Shown here in pieces: positions 15,794 to 24,810 of a DNA stretch of 53,755 nt. The notes beneath the pieces are model-generated. The model had not been told where the DNA came from. It ran no database searches and saw only the letters and a list, made by a program, of their open reading frames with translations. Where the stretch lies: assembly GCA_934339005.1 (NCBI GenBank), contig CAKRHR010000017.1, positions 1 to 53,755 on the forward strand, given 5' to 3'. Each line of letters starts with the position of its first letter. Position 1 is the first letter of the stretch. The DNA comes from an uncultured Catenibacillus sp. (GTDB lineage: Bacteria > Bacillota > Clostridia > Lachnospirales > Lachnospiraceae). Made by a program: the position numbers and the translations under genes.

Positions 15794-16492
15794 ATGTACA
15801 ATATTCTTGTATGCGATGATGATAAAGAGATTGTCAGAGCGATTGAGATTTATCTTAAGGGTGAAAAATACAATGTATTTAAGGCTTACAACGGTCAGGA
15901 AGCCATAGATATTCTGGCAAAGGAAGAGATTCATCTTTTATTAATCGATGTGATGATGCCTGTGCTGGATGGTATTCGTGCGACTTTAAAAATCCGTGAA
16001 AAAAGCGGTGTGCCGATTATTATTTTATCTGCAAAATCTGAAGATAATGACAAGATTCTCGGTCTGAATATTGGTGCAGATGATTATATTGTAAAACCAT
16101 TTAATCCGATGGAACTGCTGGCAAGAGTCAAGGCACAGCTTCGCAGATATACTGTGTTTGGCAGCGACCAGAACAGCACCACAGACAATACATATTCTGC
16201 AGGTGATTTGGTAATTAACGATGACATCAAAGAAGTGACAGTGATGGGCGAGGCTGTGAAGCTGACACCGATTGAATACAATATCTTAAAATTTCTTGTG
16301 AAGAATAAGGGCAAAGTATTTTCAAGTAAAGATATTTATGAAAATATCTGGAAAGAAGAAGCACTTGCTGCAGACAATACAGTGGCAGTGCATATCAGTC
16401 ATATCCGTGAAAAGATTGAGATTAATCCAAAAGAACCACGCTATCTGAAGGTTGTCTGGGGTGTCGGTTATAAGATCGAAAACTTAGATTAA
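15794..16492 (+). CDS. OmpR/PhoB-family response regulator
   Basis: A 232-residue DNA-binding response regulator. The receiver domain (1-120) has the acidic triad DDD at residues 8-10, phospho-acceptor Asp52 in LLLIDVMMPVLDG, the switch Ser in PIIILSAKSED, and Lys in DDYIVKPFNP. The winged-helix effector (~130-232) shows LTPIEYNILKFLVKNKGKVF, AVHISHIREKIE and VWGVGYKIE. GGGGAGAAG precedes the ATG. It is followed after 104 bp by a membrane histidine kinase, its probable partner. What the pair senses is unknown. Confidence 0.95.
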   Translation: MYNILVCDDDKEIVRAIEIYLKGEKYNVFKAYNGQEAIDILAKEEIHLLLIDVMMPVLDGIRATLKIREKSGVPIIILSAKSEDNDKILGLNIGADDYIVKPFNPMELLARVKAQLRRYTVFGSDQNSTTDNTYSAGDLVINDDIKEVTVMGEAVKLTPIEYNILKFLVKNKGKVFSSKDIYENIWKEEALAADNTVAVHISHIREKIEINPKEPRYLKVVWGVGYKIENLD

Positions 16493-16596
16493 ACAAATTA
16501 AAAATCCGGTACAGATAAATGTGTCAATTCGGATAAGATGACAGAATCCGGAGGATTTGGTAGTTTAACATAAATAAAAAACAGAGGTAATTGTAA

Positions 16597-18663
16597 ATGT
16601 ATGAAAATCATTTAAGACGGTGTACCGGGCTGAAGTTTATTGTACATATTATTATGGCGATAACCTTTGCGGCATTTTTGTTTTTTTTAGTCGTAATTTT
16701 TTCTTTTATCGACTCAAGATTTTCATCAACACATTCAAGAAAATCACTGCTGGAAGTGGAATATAAAGATTCAGATTTTTTTGCCAGTCAGATGTTTATG
16801 GATGTGTATGGTGAATATATTGATGAATTATGCTCAGCACTGGAAACAATTGAATATGGTGAGAGTAGTGGGTATCCGTTAAGCGCATTTATGGAAAATA
16901 ATGTGAATTTCAATTATGCCGTCTATGATACGGAAGGTATGTTAAAATATGCAAGTGAAAATTTTGATACAGTACGCATGAAAAATTATGAAACAGCGGG
17001 GAAAGAGAATGTGTTGTATTATTATACGATTGACATGAATCACCTGAATCTGTTTAATGTCAAGATTATCCGTCAGGCGGATTATATTAAAGAGGTCAGC
17101 AGCAAGGGATTACTGGAGTATGGGTCTGATTTTACAAAATATACCTCATTTTACACTTACGATGAATCTTTCCTGGCAGATCGTATTGGATATATCTGTA
17201 CTTATGTGCCGAGTGAGTTGCGAAGCGGTGACCGTATTTATGACAATTATCTGCGCTATATCCGGTGGCGCAATCTTAAAAAATGGGCATTTGCCGGTGG
17301 AGGCATGTCTTTTGTTGTGATGATTTGCTGCATGATGTATCTTGTTATTTCTGCAGGCTACAGCAAAAGAAGTAAGACGCTTGTGCTGTATAAATTCGAT
17401 AAATGGTTCACAGAGATTTCAGCACTGCTTATTATCGGAGTCGTTGTTTATAGTGTGGTGATTGGCTTGAATGGCATTAACAGCGAATATTGGTTTGCTG
17501 CTGTAGGCGGCATAGGAGTGGCTTATATTGTTGGTGTATTTGGAATACTAAGTTTTGCAAGACGCTTAAGAGCACATATTCTGATTCAAAATTCTTTGTG
17601 CTATAAGATTTATGAGGGCATGCGTCATTTGATTTGTGATGGCATTATTAAGGGACAGATGTTTAGAAAATATATTCTGTTTCTTATTGGTTTTGGCATT
17701 GCAGATGTTTTGCTGGCCTTATCGGTGATAATGATCGGTTCTGATATATGGTTAATTATTGTACTGATGATTTATTTGTATGAAATGATTATGGCTGGCT
17801 ACAAACTGCTTCAGCTTCAGAAAATCAAAGATGGTGCCAAAGCAATCGCAGATGGAAATCTGACCTATAAAATTGATACGATGAACATGGGACCGCTGTT
17901 TGAAAATTTTGCGAGTGATATTAATAATATCGGACGTGGTTTAAATGCGGCAGTGGATGAGCGTATGAAAAGTGAGCGTATGAAGACTGAACTGATTACA
18001 AATGTATCACATGATTTAAAGACGCCGCTGACATCGATTATTAACTATGTGGATTTATTAAAACGTGAACCGATTGAAAGCGAAACGGCGAAGGAATATA
18101 TTAAGGTTTTAGATGAAAAATCCCAGAGATTAAAAGCATTGACAGAAGACCTTGTGGAGGCTTCCAGAGCAACCTCAGGCAACATCAAGCTTGAATTAAA
18201 TACAATTAATTTTGTTGAACTTGTGCTGCAGGCGGCGGGCACATATCAGGAGAAATTCGATGCAGCTAATCTTGAAATGGTGCTTCGTTATGCACCTGAA
18301 ACGATGTTAATTATGGCAGACGGACGCAGACTCTACCGTGTGCTCGACAATCTTTTAAATAATGTGTGCAAATATGCAATGCCGGGCACAAGGGTTTATA
18401 TTGATATGTATGTGGAAAACAGACGCGCCTGGATGGTGATGAAAAATATTTCAAAGACGCAGCTTACGATTCCTGCGGATACCCTGACACAGCGATTTGT
18501 CCGGGGTGACTGGTCAAGAAGTACAGAGGGCAGCGGTCTTGGACTGTCGATAGCGCGAAGTCTTACAGAACTGCACGATGGCATATTTGACATTGCGCTG
18601 GATGGTGATTTATTTAAAGTGTCGGTAGCACTAAACTGTTTAAATGAAAAAGAAACAATATAA
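16597..18663 (+). CDS. Multi-pass membrane sensor histidine kinase
   Basis: A 688-residue sensor. TM1 (~15-37) precedes an extracellular domain of about 190 residues; further helices lie near 228-250, 273-320 and 355-400, which is more than the usual two. A HAMP-like linker (~405-455) leads to the HisKA box with His472 in ITNVSHDLKTPLTSII. The ATPase domain has the N box LDNLLNNVCKYA and the G2 box GSGLGLSIARSLTELHDG; the G1 DxGxG motif is not obvious (MKNISKT in its place). It should autophosphorylate and pass phosphate to the regulator at 15794. A membrane paralogue without the His box is encoded at 20498-22663. AGAGG lies 9 nt before the start. Confidence 0.92.
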   Translation: MYENHLRRCTGLKFIVHIIMAITFAAFLFFLVVIFSFIDSRFSSTHSRKSLLEVEYKDSDFFASQMFMDVYGEYIDELCSALETIEYGESSGYPLSAFMENNVNFNYAVYDTEGMLKYASENFDTVRMKNYETAGKENVLYYYTIDMNHLNLFNVKIIRQADYIKEVSSKGLLEYGSDFTKYTSFYTYDESFLADRIGYICTYVPSELRSGDRIYDNYLRYIRWRNLKKWAFAGGGMSFVVMICCMMYLVISAGYSKRSKTLVLYKFDKWFTEISALLIIGVVVYSVVIGLNGINSEYWFAAVGGIGVAYIVGVFGILSFARRLRAHILIQNSLCYKIYEGMRHLICDGIIKGQMFRKYILFLIGFGIADVLLALSVIMIGSDIWLIIVLMIYLYEMIMAGYKLLQLQKIKDGAKAIADGNLTYKIDTMNMGPLFENFASDINNIGRGLNAAVDERMKSERMKTELITNVSHDLKTPLTSIINYVDLLKREPIESETAKEYIKVLDEKSQRLKALTEDLVEASRATSGNIKLELNTINFVELVLQAAGTYQEKFDAANLEMVLRYAPETMLIMADGRRLYRVLDNLLNNVCKYAMPGTRVYIDMYVENRRAWMVMKNISKTQLTIPADTLTQRFVRGDWSRSTEGSGLGLSIARSLTELHDGIFDIALDGDLFKVSVALNCLNEKETI

Positions 18664-18723
18664 ATAACCAAAAACAGGTTTTTGGGATAAAAGTTAAAAA
18701 AGAATTAAACCCCGTCCAAATTG

Positions 18724-18752
18724 TTGAAGCTGTGCTGTGGATAGTGTATACT
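18724..18752 (+). promoter_or_regulatory. Promoter of the lysophospholipase-like gene
   Basis: TTGAAG (18724-18729), 17-bp spacer, TATACT (18747-18752); the leader would be about 70 nt. Confidence 0.6.
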
Positions 18753-18829
18753 GATTATTGTTCAAAGAAAGAAATTTTCTGAACAGTAATGTATACTGTG
18801 AACATAAAATTGAAAAAGGGTGTGAAAAT

Positions 18830-19786
18830 ATGGGTAATGTAATCAAAAAACATTTTCATTTTAATTCCTCAGACGGTATTCACAGAATCCACGGTATTTG
18901 CTGGAAACCGGAGGAGGGTGATATTAAGGGTGTTGTTCAGATTGTTCATGGTATGAACGAGTTTGTGGATAGATACGATGATTTTGCACGGTTTTTATGT
19001 GCGCATGGCTTTGTTGTGGCTGGGGAGGACCATTTGGGTCACGGCACATCAGTGAATGATGAGAGCGAGCTTGGATTTTTCGGTAAGAAAAATGGACCGG
19101 ATTATCTTGTTCAGGATAATTATCGTGTGAAAAAACATATGGAACAGGAATTTGCGGATGTACCGTATTTTATTCTCGGACACAGCATGGGATCATTTAT
19201 TACACGATTGTTTCTTGCACGCTACAGCAAGGAAATTGACGGTGCGATTATCATGGGTACAGGTAATCAGTCACAGATGATGTTGTATGCTTCCAAGGTA
19301 TTGCTGCGTCTGATGGCGATAGGCAAGGGCTGGAAATTCCGCAGTGCCTTTGCAAGCAAGATGGCATTTGGCAATTACAATAAAAAATATGAGAATGTCA
19401 GAACGAAGTATGACTGGCTGACAAAGGATACGGCTATCGTGGATGCGTATATGGCAAATCCTTTATGTACATTTACGTTTACGCTGGCAGCATTCAGAGA
19501 TACATCAGATATGATTTCGAATGCAGGAAAGATGGATACGATTCTTGAGATGCGAAAAGAGATGCCGGTGCTTATCGTTTCCGGTAAGGAAGACCCTGTT
19601 GGCGGTTATGGTTGGGGCGTTGAGGCTGTCTATAAGAAATTTATTGAGGCGGACATGGAAGATGTGACGCTGAAGCTTTATGAAAATGACCGACATGAGA
19701 TTTTAAATGAAACAGATAGAGATGTTGTCTATGAAGATATCTTAAATTGGCTGACTCAATATATTGAAACCGAAGATGAAGCATGA
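18830..19786 (+). CDS. Alpha/beta hydrolase, monoacylglycerol lipase / lysophospholipase-like
   Basis: A soluble 318-residue Hydrolase_4 (MGLL, PldB-like) enzyme. The oxyanion segment is VVQIVHGMNEFVDRYDDFA, followed by DHLGHGTS; the nucleophile elbow is GHSMGS with Ser at about residue 110; the acid is Asp in SGKEDPVGG and the catalytic His is in NDRHEILNE. It probably hydrolyses lipid esters. ATG 18830 has AAGGGTG upstream; the longer frame starting at 18758 reads through the promoter's transcribed leader and has no ribosome binding site. It is a single gene with its own promoter and terminator. Confidence 0.88.
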   Translation: MGNVIKKHFHFNSSDGIHRIHGICWKPEEGDIKGVVQIVHGMNEFVDRYDDFARFLCAHGFVVAGEDHLGHGTSVNDESELGFFGKKNGPDYLVQDNYRVKKHMEQEFADVPYFILGHSMGSFITRLFLARYSKEIDGAIIMGTGNQSQMMLYASKVLLRLMAIGKGWKFRSAFASKMAFGNYNKKYENVRTKYDWLTKDTAIVDAYMANPLCTFTFTLAAFRDTSDMISNAGKMDTILEMRKEMPVLIVSGKEDPVGGYGWGVEAVYKKFIEADMEDVTLKLYENDRHEILNETDRDVVYEDILNWLTQYIETEDEA

Positions 19787-19828
19787 CAGTAAGTCGCTGA
19801 TATATTGCGGACATTAATATCATGCAAA

Positions 19829-19889
19829 TAAAAAACGCTGTAAATGACACAGAGCCTTTATTGGTGTGTGAGATTTACAGCGTTTTAAA
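19829..19889. terminator. Bidirectional terminator between hydrolase and trxA
   Basis: AAAAACGCTGTAAAT pairs with ATTTACAGCGTTTT; the loop also pairs (GACACA with TGTGTG). A and T runs on both sides suit both convergent genes. Confidence 0.85.
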
Positions 19890-19907
19890 TACATTTAAGA
19901 TGATTGA

Positions 19908-20225
19908 TTACAGATGTTTGCGAATGGCTTCAAGAACTTCTTCCTTTGGTACGGCGCCGATAATCTTTTCGGCAACCTCGCCATCTTTAAATACATACAT
20001 GGCAGGAATGTTCATAATACGGTATTCGCGTGCAAGATCCATGTTCTCATCGACATTGATTTTGACGATGACGGCTCTGTCACCAAGTTCATCGGCAGCA
20101 TCCTCAAGAACAGGTGACATCATCTTGCAAGGACCACACCAGTCTGCGTAGAAGTCCACCAGTACTGGTACTTTGGCATCTAAGACAACTTCTTTAAAAG
20201 AATCATTATTAATATGTTGAAGCAT
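19908..20225 (-). CDS. trxA: Thioredoxin
   Basis: A 105-residue thioredoxin, the standard length, which reduces protein disulfides in the cytoplasm. It carries VLVDFYADWCGPCKMMSP with the WCGPC active site, the cis-Pro in IMNIPAMYVFKDGE, and the C-terminal helix EEVLEAIRKHL. ATG 20225 follows AAGGAGG by 8 nt; an ATG seven codons upstream overlaps this ribosome binding site. No thioredoxin reductase is adjacent. Confidence 0.95.
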   Translation of the reverse strand: MLQHINNDSFKEVVLDAKVPVLVDFYADWCGPCKMMSPVLEDAADELGDRAVIVKINVDENMDLAREYRIMNIPAMYVFKDGEVAEKIIGAVPKEEVLEAIRKHL

Positions 20226-20497
20226 AGGTAAAACCTCCTTAATCATTGAAATAATTAAAATCTGCGAAAATCCGGTGGATTTTCATGGGTTGAAGCTGTA
20301 TATATAGTGTCTTGCTTCTACTGGTAAGTATACACTAATTTGCAGATTTTGAACAGGAAAATATCATAAAAAATGGAGAATAATTGTCAGCACACATTGA
20401 CAATAAGGGATTGAAAGGATAAGCATTTTGGTGTAAAATAAAACAAAAGTATGTTTTGCTGTATAAACATGAAATAAAAACTTATGGGAGAAAGAAT

Positions 20498-22663
20498 ATG
20501 GCTAAGAAAAAGCGTGATTTTTGGGACGATGTGGACGAAGAAGTAGAAGTTTCCGATAAGCATCAGAAAGAGAAGTCATCTTACGATGATTCATATAAGG
20601 ACGCTGCTTATCATGATGATACAGAAGATGACTACAGTAATTATGACGATGACAGCGATGACAGATTTCATCTGACCAGATGCATGCCATTCAAGATTGT
20701 GACAAGACTTTTGCTGCTTGTGGCAGCAGCGGTGATTGGTATCTCCGGTTACATCTGTTATAAATATGTTGATGACCGCTATGATGGTGGTTACACGAAC
20801 AATTATTTCAGCAGCAAAGGCTTTTCAATCGAATATAATGATTCTGTTGAAAAAGTACTTAAGATTATGGAAGCTGTTGAAAATGATACATCACTGGCGA
20901 ACGGTCAGGATAAGATGGATGCACTTGTAAAGAGTGTCTTTGATACAGAAGGCAATTTTTCTTTCCTTGTACAGGATGAGAACAAAGTGACGTTATATGC
21001 ATCCAGCGAAGATGCCAAAGAACGAATTGAGAGCAGTCATCATTTTATGACGATTTCAACGATTGATAATCAGTTTACAGTGGATACAACTTCTGGCAGT
21101 ATTCCGGTAAAGGGTCTGAATGAAGCCGGATGGAAATCTACGATGGACAGCTTTAGCAAAACATACATGATTTACATGGCTGTAGATAATAACCTCACAG
21201 AGGGTGGCGGTTTCTATCAGTCTTATATGGATTATCAGGCATACACAGGATATTTTAATATTGCGCGTATCGCATTGATTGCAGGTCTTGTAGTATTTAT
21301 TATATTACTTGTTTTATGTGTGATTTCCACGGGTATGCGTAATGGCACAAACGAAGTTAAATTATCCGTATTTGATTATATTTATACAGAGTTTGCAGCG
21401 ATTATCAGCCTGGCAGCACTTGGTGCGATTTTATATGGTCTATTTTATGTACACAGACACGGCGTTCTTGGGAACAATGACAAATATATCATTATGGCCG
21501 GTCTGGCAGTCTTTTATATTGTTTTGATTCGTAGCTATTTCAGCCTTGTGCGTCGAATCAAGACTGGACGTTTTGTGGCAGATTCTCTGATTTACAGACT
21601 TGGACATCTGATCAACAGAGGACTGAATCATTTGCCAAAAGCTATCAAAGCGATTATTGTTGTACTGTTTTTGATTGCATTAAATGGTGGACTTGTATAT
21701 GCATTATTATACTTAAGAGATTATACAGTGAAGGGTATTCCGATTGTCTTTGCTGCAGTACCGGTGGTTTTCATTATTGAGTTAATTGCTTTTATCTGTT
21801 GTCTGTTTGGTGGTGTGCCGGATAATTCAGGGGATGAAGAAGTTTATGATGATTACGATGGCGAGGCAGAGGATGGAGATAAGGCTGATGAAGATGGACA
21901 GCCATCCAAACAGTCTGAAGGCAATCCTGATGATTGGTCAAATGTTGACTTTGGCAATGGAGTTAAGGTGGAAGCACCTCGTGAAGAAGAAAATCAGTTT
22001 GACTTTGGAAAAACCCAACAGAATGTGATTATTCCGACAGCGGAAAAGACAGTATTTTTATCTGATGATGAAGTGAATACACTCAAACAGCAGTCTGAAA
22101 CACCGGAAGCTCATGAAACACCGGCACAGACAGTTCAGACAAATAATACATCATCTATCGTATCTGAGGCCGCAAGTGCAGCACGCGCTACAGCACAAAT
22201 GCAGGCAACACAGCTTCTGGATGCAGATGCAGTCAATGCTGCATTACTTGCTGATGAAACATTGCTTGATTTCATTCAGTTGAACAAAGATGTTCGCAAG
22301 ATGTTCAGAATCAAATTAAAGAACAAAAACCTCGGTGTGACACTCCGTGCACCGGAGAAACCGATTTTACTTGATATTGATAAGAGCAATGCGATTCGTG
22401 TATTATCTATTCTTTTTGATAATGTTGAGAAGTATGCCGAAGAAGGCTCGAGAGTATACATTGAGATGTACACTCAAAAAGGCAAGATGGTTTACATGAT
22501 GAAGAATACTATCAAAGAAGAACTTCTTGGCGAAGTTACAGGTGAGATGGGACCAAGCCTTAAGGAAGCCAAACGTATCGTTCAGGCTGAAGGCGGTAAG
22601 TTCATTACAGCGGTAGACGGCCAGACATTTAAGGCAGGTATTTTGTTATCAACAGCGAACTAA
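20498..22663 (+). CDS. Membrane protein paralogous to the sensor kinase, with a degenerate ATPase domain and no phospho-acceptor His
   Basis: A 721-residue protein. The N-terminal ~60 residues are very acidic (DDVDEEVEVSD, DDTEDDYSNYDDDSDD). TM1 lies at about 67-90, an extracellular domain at 95-260, and six or more helices between 265 and 455, spaced as in the kinase at 16597. A long acidic, Gln/Thr-rich linker (~465-600) replaces the HAMP and His-box region. The end retains an HATPase-like fold: RVLSILFDNVEKYA aligns with the kinase's RVLDNLLNNVCKYA, and GSRVYIEMY with GTRVYIDMY. The G2 loop GSGLGL is lost. It cannot be a normal kinase and may act as a pseudokinase modulator. GGGAGAAAG precedes ATG 20498. 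Confidence 0.75.
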   Translation: MAKKKRDFWDDVDEEVEVSDKHQKEKSSYDDSYKDAAYHDDTEDDYSNYDDDSDDRFHLTRCMPFKIVTRLLLLVAAAVIGISGYICYKYVDDRYDGGYTNNYFSSKGFSIEYNDSVEKVLKIMEAVENDTSLANGQDKMDALVKSVFDTEGNFSFLVQDENKVTLYASSEDAKERIESSHHFMTISTIDNQFTVDTTSGSIPVKGLNEAGWKSTMDSFSKTYMIYMAVDNNLTEGGGFYQSYMDYQAYTGYFNIARIALIAGLVVFIILLVLCVISTGMRNGTNEVKLSVFDYIYTEFAAIISLAALGAILYGLFYVHRHGVLGNNDKYIIMAGLAVFYIVLIRSYFSLVRRIKTGRFVADSLIYRLGHLINRGLNHLPKAIKAIIVVLFLIALNGGLVYALLYLRDYTVKGIPIVFAAVPVVFIIELIAFICCLFGGVPDNSGDEEVYDDYDGEAEDGDKADEDGQPSKQSEGNPDDWSNVDFGNGVKVEAPREEENQFDFGKTQQNVIIPTAEKTVFLSDDEVNTLKQQSETPEAHETPAQTVQTNNTSSIVSEAASAARATAQMQATQLLDADAVNAALLADETLLDFIQLNKDVRKMFRIKLKNKNLGVTLRAPEKPILLDIDKSNAIRVLSILFDNVEKYAEEGSRVYIEMYTQKGKMVYMMKNTIKEELLGEVTGEMGPSLKEAKRIVQAEGGKFITAVDGQTFKAGILLSTAN

Positions 22664-22970
22664 GCTGTGTGATTTAAAAATACTTTGGAAAACCCTTAAG
22701 AAGGGGTTTTGAACTAAATTAAATTTTTTAAAGGACATGACCTTTTTGGTTGTGTCCTTTTTACATTGTTATCATAAATATATCCAGCAAATCCGACATC
22801 ATCAAAATCTGCCCATACATATTTGCCAAAATTATTAAAAAAGCCATCTATGTGTGCGGTTAAATGTCATTTTACCGCTTCAAATGATGAGCTTCAAAAT
22901 TTGAAATTGCCCTGCCTACAGATTATAATATTTTACGTGAGAGGCTTGCGAAGGAAGTGGAGGAATTTCA
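22664..22970. other. Intergenic region with two terminators and a near-perfect 23-bp palindrome
   Basis: Besides the two terminator stems, a palindrome lies at 22856-22878: GCGGTTAAATG, one central T, CATTTTACCGC, matching at 10 of 11 pairs. It is about 93 bp upstream of the MerR gene and has the look of an operator. The rest may hold decayed coding sequence on both strands, but nothing recognisable. Confidence 0.5.
22689..22711 (+). terminator. Terminator after the pseudokinase gene
   Basis: AAAACCC, loop TTAAGAA, GGGGTTTT. A second stem, AAAGGACATGA with TTGTGTCCTTTTT at 22730-22762, follows as back-up. Confidence 0.75.
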
Positions 22971-23867
22971 ATGAGTGAAACAAGGTATATTATATCGGAC
23001 GCGGCCAAGATGATTGATGTTGAGCCACATGTCCTGCGTTACTGGGAAGAAGAACTGGGAATGGAAATTCCGAGAAATGAAATGGGACATCGTTATTATA
23101 CAGATAAGGAGGTTCGCCTGTTTACAATGGTCAGGGATTTGAAGGATAAGGGTTTTCAGTTAAAAGCCATCAAGATGATTCTGTCTGCCATTGATTCAGA
23201 AGAAAATAGCAATAAAATTATTTCACTGGATGAGATTCGGAAAAATTATGAAAATGCACAGAAGCAGGAAAATGAAGATACACCGAAAAACAACAGTGCT
23301 AATCCTGACATACAGTTAAAAGATAATGGACAGTCACAAATAAATTCAGGTACGGCAAAGAACGTAAGTACAATGAAATTTTCACAAAATACAGCAAGCA
23401 AGACGAGTGACGGCAAGCAGAGTAAACTTACAGAGCGAGGAGAAATGATACAGTCTGAATCACAGTCAGATACTGCACAGCAGACGGTTGAGGATGAAGA
23501 CCAGGAAAATCACGAAGAAACAGCACTGCTGGCATCACGCATGTCAGGTGATGTGTCAGTGCCGCTGACCTCCGAAGAAAAAATGGCACACTTTAAATAC
23601 ATGATGGACAGCATTGTCATGCAGGCACTTAAGAAAAACAATCAGACACTTGAAACACAAATCAGTGACCAGATTTCCGAGAGGCTTATCAGTGAGATGG
23701 ACATGTTGTTAAAGCTTCAGGAGGAACGTGAGGAGGAACGTTACCGAAATATTGATGAGATGATTCGTCAAAGACAGCAGGGGTACCGGGAAGCGGCCGC
23801 TGCCAAAGCACCGGCATTTAGTTCTAAAAAAGAGAAAAAGAAGTGGTTTAAAAACCGGGAGTTTTAA
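22971..23867 (+). CDS. MerR-family regulator with long disordered and coiled-coil C-terminus
   Basis: A 298-residue protein. The MerR winged helix fills residues 5-75 (IISDAAKMIDVEPHVLRYW, GHRYYTDKEVRLFTMVRDLK, LKAIKMILSAI). Instead of an effector domain there is a low-complexity stretch (~85-190; Asn, Gln, Ser, Asp-rich), then a coiled coil (~205-275; MAHFKYMMDSIVMQALKKNN, RLISEMDMLLKLQEEREEER) and a Lys-rich end. This form resembles the RacA-type MerR proteins, which bind DNA and bridge it to the membrane pole, more than metal sensors, but it has no clear membrane anchor. GGAGG precedes the start by 7-8 nt. Confidence 0.82.
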   Translation: MSETRYIISDAAKMIDVEPHVLRYWEEELGMEIPRNEMGHRYYTDKEVRLFTMVRDLKDKGFQLKAIKMILSAIDSEENSNKIISLDEIRKNYENAQKQENEDTPKNNSANPDIQLKDNGQSQINSGTAKNVSTMKFSQNTASKTSDGKQSKLTERGEMIQSESQSDTAQQTVEDEDQENHEETALLASRMSGDVSVPLTSEEKMAHFKYMMDSIVMQALKKNNQTLETQISDQISERLISEMDMLLKLQEEREEERYRNIDEMIRQRQQGYREAAAAKAPAFSSKKEKKKWFKNREF

Positions 23868-23889
23868 AATTCAAAATGTCCGAAACGAA

Positions 23890-23922
23890 AAATAGCTGCA
23901 AAGTCATCTTTGCAGCTATTTA
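23890..23922. terminator. Bidirectional terminator between MerR and ferredoxin genes
   Basis: AATAGCTGCAAAG pairs with CTTTGCAGCTATTT around a 4-nt loop, with A-run and T-run on the two sides. Confidence 0.85.
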
Positions 23923-23932
23923 ACAATTTAAA

Positions 23933-24103
23933 TTATTCTTCTTCAATAGCACCTGTTGGGCAAGCACCTGCGCATGTACCGCAGCTAACGCATTCGTCAG
24001 CATTGATTTCGTATTTGCCATCACCTTCAGCAATAGCACCAACTGGACATTCGCCAGCGCATGAACCGCAACATACACAACTATCAGTAATTACATATGC
24101 CAT
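23933..24103 (-). CDS. Small 2[4Fe-4S] ferredoxin
   Basis: A 56-residue clostridial-type ferredoxin with two CxxCxxCxxxCP motifs (CVCCGSCAGECP and CVSCGTCAGACP), each supplying ligands for a low-potential cluster. It is a soluble electron carrier for anaerobic redox enzymes. ATG 24103 follows AAGGAGG by 8 nt; the longer upstream frame is not coding. It is a single gene with its own terminator. Confidence 0.95.
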   Translation of the reverse strand: MAYVITDSCVCCGSCAGECPVGAIAEGDGKYEINADECVSCGTCAGACPTGAIEEE

Positions 24104-24309
24104 AGTAGTTACCTCCTTATAAAACTTATTTTGTGAATACATGCTTATTGTAATACAAAAGTTCATTGAATACAAGGGGAATTTTATAGAAACTTTTCTC
24201 AACAAGAAAGATTATGATGGATGTAATTTGATGGTGCGTAGATGCGGTAAAGCTTGGTTTTATCGTCTGCTATGTGAGACAGGGGAGAGGGGAGGCTTTG
24301 AAAAATACG

Positions 24310-24338
24310 TTGAATAATTTAAAAAGATGTATTATAAT
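24310..24338 (+). promoter_or_regulatory. Promoter of the DUF1858 gene
   Basis: TTGAAT (24310-24315), 17-bp spacer, TATAAT (24333-24338). Confidence 0.65.
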
Positions 24339-24391
24339 GAGGATTAGTCGTATAGTAAGACTTATAGTGATTTTTAAAGGAGGAATTTCTG

Positions 24392-24601
24392 ATGGCACAG
24401 CAGGTATCTAAGACTACTATGATTGGCGATTTATTAGGAATCGATGCTGGCGTTGCTCCAATTCTTTTAAGCATTGGTATGCATTGCCTTGGATGCCCAT
24501 CTTCTCAGATGGAAACAATCGAAGAAGCTGCAATGGTTCATGGCGTTGACGCAGATGAATTAGTTGCTAAAATTAACGAATTTCTGGCAGCTCAGAAATA
24601 A
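24392..24601 (+). CDS. DUF1858 domain protein (hybrid-cluster-associated redox disulfide family)
   Basis: A 69-residue protein that is all one domain. The motif GMHCLGCPSSQMETIEEAA holds the CxxC redox pair of the family often linked to hybrid cluster proteins. The N-terminal TTMIGDLLGI and the middle VAPILLSIGM also fit. The biochemical role is unproven; a redox or iron-sulfur-related function is usually assumed. AAAGGAGGAA lies 8 nt before the ATG. It is transcribed alone. Confidence 0.85.
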   Translation: MAQQVSKTTMIGDLLGIDAGVAPILLSIGMHCLGCPSSQMETIEEAAMVHGVDADELVAKINEFLAAQK

Positions 24602-24604
24602 TAG

Positions 24605-24662
24605 AGAACACAGGGCTGTTGCAGGCATCAGTTTACGCTGGCCTTGCACGGCCCTGTGTTCA
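24605..24662 (+). terminator. Long GC-rich hairpin after the DUF1858 gene
   Basis: GAACACAGGGC pairs with GCCCTGTGTTC, with inner pairs GTTGC/GCACG. No T-run follows directly; a second stem, TTAACAG with CTGTTAA, comes at 24663-24694. Confidence 0.65.
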
Positions 24663-24810
24663 TTAACAGAAAATTCCTTCAGTTTTCCTGTTAAGTAAAT
24701 ATAGACACGAATCGTAAAAGAACCGGTTTAGTAAAGGGTGTTATATTTCAGCTACAATGTATTGGAAACAATATTCGACTGTTGGATAAACATTATGGTT
24801 TTAAGCCGCA

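Noticed and set aside
22714..22866. Minus-strand frame reading HIDGFFNNFGKYVWADFDDV and GFAGYIYD
   Set aside because: It reads like protein, but it has no start codon, runs through the terminator stems, and matches nothing I can name. It might be another decayed gene; not supported enough to list.
22884..22973. Plus-strand frame FEIALPTDYNILRERLAKEV ending in a TGA that overlaps the MerR ATG
   Set aside because: No start codon or ribosome binding site, and no recognised family. The overlap may be chance.
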